A DNA stretch of 21,090 nucleotides. Source: JACRGC01 sp035288785 (lineage in GTDB: Archaea; Micrarchaeota; Micrarchaeia; Norongarragalinales; SBBD01). The stretch's first letter is position 1, and each line of letters starts with the position of its first letter. The stretch covers positions 1 to 21,090 of the forward strand of contig DATDZF010000063.1 in assembly GCA_035288785.1 (NCBI GenBank), given 5' to 3'. Positions 20,567 through 21,090 of the stretch are shown piece after piece. Under the pieces are notes generated by a model. That model was not told the DNA's origin, did no database searches, and was given only the letters and a program-made list of their open reading frames with translations. The translations under genes were made by a program, and so were the position numbers.

Positions 20567-20887
20567 CTATTTTTTGCCCCTTTTAGCCCTTTTGGCATTT
20601 TTCTCCTTCGCATAGGGGTAAATTTTACCGGCATGGCAGGCAAGGCATTCGTAAATGACGGCCTTCTTCGAGCTTGCGACCCTCACCCTCAGCGTCTTTC
20701 CGGGAATGAAAACCACGCCGCACTTTTTGCAGAAGGATTTGGACCCCAATGGGAGCCGGTGCCTCATTGCTATTTTCCTGGCAAGCGAAACGTAACGCTT
20801 CGAGAGCGCCTCATCCTCACCATATATCCCAATTGCCATTTTGAGGAGCTTCTCACACCGCCCAAACGCGATTTCATCAAGGTTCAT
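20567..20887 (-). CDS. rnp4: Ribonuclease P protein component 4 (Rpp21/Rnp4)
   Basis: This 106-aa subunit of archaeal RNase P forms a heterodimer with Rnp1/Rpp29 near the specificity domain and helps in 5' processing of pre-tRNA. N-terminal helices (MNLDEIAFGRCEKLLKMAI ... LSKRYVSLARKIAMRHRLPLG) are followed by a zinc ribbon with FCKKCG (about residue 53) and ECLACHAG (about 81), CxxC plus CxxC, then a basic tail (KEKNAKRAKRGKK). KSFCKKCGVVFIPGKTLRVRV is the family hallmark. ATG 20887 lacks a ribosome-binding site, consistent with a leaderless transcript. Confidence 0.95.
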   Translation of the reverse strand: MNLDEIAFGRCEKLLKMAIGIYGEDEALSKRYVSLARKIAMRHRLPLGSKSFCKKCGVVFIPGKTLRVRVASSKKAVIYECLACHAGKIYPYAKEKNAKRAKRGKK

Positions 20888-20957
20888 GAATATTTTTTTA
20901 GGGATGAATGAATATTAAGGGCGGTGAGGCACGGCATCGCCCAAAAGGAGAGTGCGC

Positions 20958-20981
20958 TCAACGCCTGAGGTGCAGAATTCG
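20958..20981 (-). pseudogene. Possible decayed duplicate of the purH 3' end
   Basis: The minus strand reads RILHLRR-stop, 25 nt beyond the purH stop, against GIRHFRH-stop. Sixteen of 24 bases match, several differences are transitions, and the stop is in register. Similarity is close to what chance could give in a search like this, so it is only a candidate for the same tail-duplication pattern seen at four other genes. Confidence 0.3.
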
Positions 20982-21006
20982 CTCAATTGCGATATATAAA
21001 ATGCCC

Positions 21007-21090
21007 CTAGTGCCTGAAATGCCTAATTCCGGTCAGCACCATCGCAATCCCGTGCTCGTTGGCAGCATCGATCACTTCCTTGTCGCGGAT
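21007..21090 (-). CDS. purH: Bifunctional purine biosynthesis protein PurH, C-terminal end only
   Basis: The last 27 codons are visible: IRDKEVIDAANEHGIAMVLTGIRHFRH-stop. This matches the invariant end of AICAR transformylase/IMP cyclohydrolase (RDxEVIDAAxEHGIAMVFTGxRHFRH), which catalyses the final two steps of IMP synthesis. The rest lies beyond the right edge. A TATA-like TTTTATATAT (minus strand, about 20992-21001) follows the stop and could drive Rpp21. Confidence 0.9.
   Translation of the reverse strand: MRDKEVIDAANEHGIAMVLTGIRHFRH

Overview
The window looks archaeal. Archaeal-type proteins are present (ribosomal protein S19e, RNase P subunit Rpp21, archaeal-type Elp3, an Lhr-core helicase, a TIGR00024-type phosphoesterase). 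Promoters have TATA boxes about 25 bp upstream of short or absent leaders. There is an intron-containing tRNA-Thr with U73 and a long archaeal SRP RNA. The stand-alone NFACT-R protein, orphan small genes and compact layout would suit a DPANN-type or other small archaeal genome, but the lineage cannot be fixed from the sequence.

Layout. 1-5730: a partial winged-helix protein with direct-repeat operator candidates, two unrecognised genes, a methyltransferase-like gene, a VapBC toxin-antitoxin pair behind a phased repeat array, Elp3, and a small membrane protein. 5731-7840: a DUF5678/retropepsin-like pair, a repeat-rich intergenic stretch, tRNA-Thr(TGT) with an 83-nt intron, and a phosphoesterase. 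7796-12635 (minus strand): an arsenate-reductase-like phosphatase, Lhr helicase and a type II/IV secretion ATPase. 12725-13088: SRP RNA and a hairpin element. 13198-18246: arginine biosynthesis (argF; argG-argH-B3/B4 operon) with an NFACT-R gene between. 18290-19122: a 9-codon micro-ORF with its own promoter and terminator, and a divergent ACT-domain protein. 19182-21090: a possible CYTH-like protein, then purH (partial), Rpp21 and S19e on the minus strand.

The most unusual signal is a repeated pattern. Immediately downstream of four intact genes (tRNA-Thr, phosphoesterase, argF, S19e), in the same orientation, lies an extra copy of the last 10-17 nt (tRNA) or the last 10-13 codons plus stop (proteins). 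In the protein cases the differences are mainly at synonymous positions; for argF they are exclusively so. These tails therefore evolved as coding sequence in a diverged allele rather than as simple slippage products. The spacers are short (7-104 nt) and several hold hairpins. One hairpin cluster recurs downstream of the SRP RNA, and one palindrome recurs inside the tRNA-Thr intron. This looks like repeated 3'-end-directed integration or recombination that swaps gene tails and leaves scars. The mechanism is unknown from the window.

The arginine genes form a coherent unit: ornithine to citrulline (ArgF), to argininosuccinate (ArgG), to arginine (ArgH). The divergent HTH/ACT protein is a plausible amino-acid-responsive regulator of this unit.
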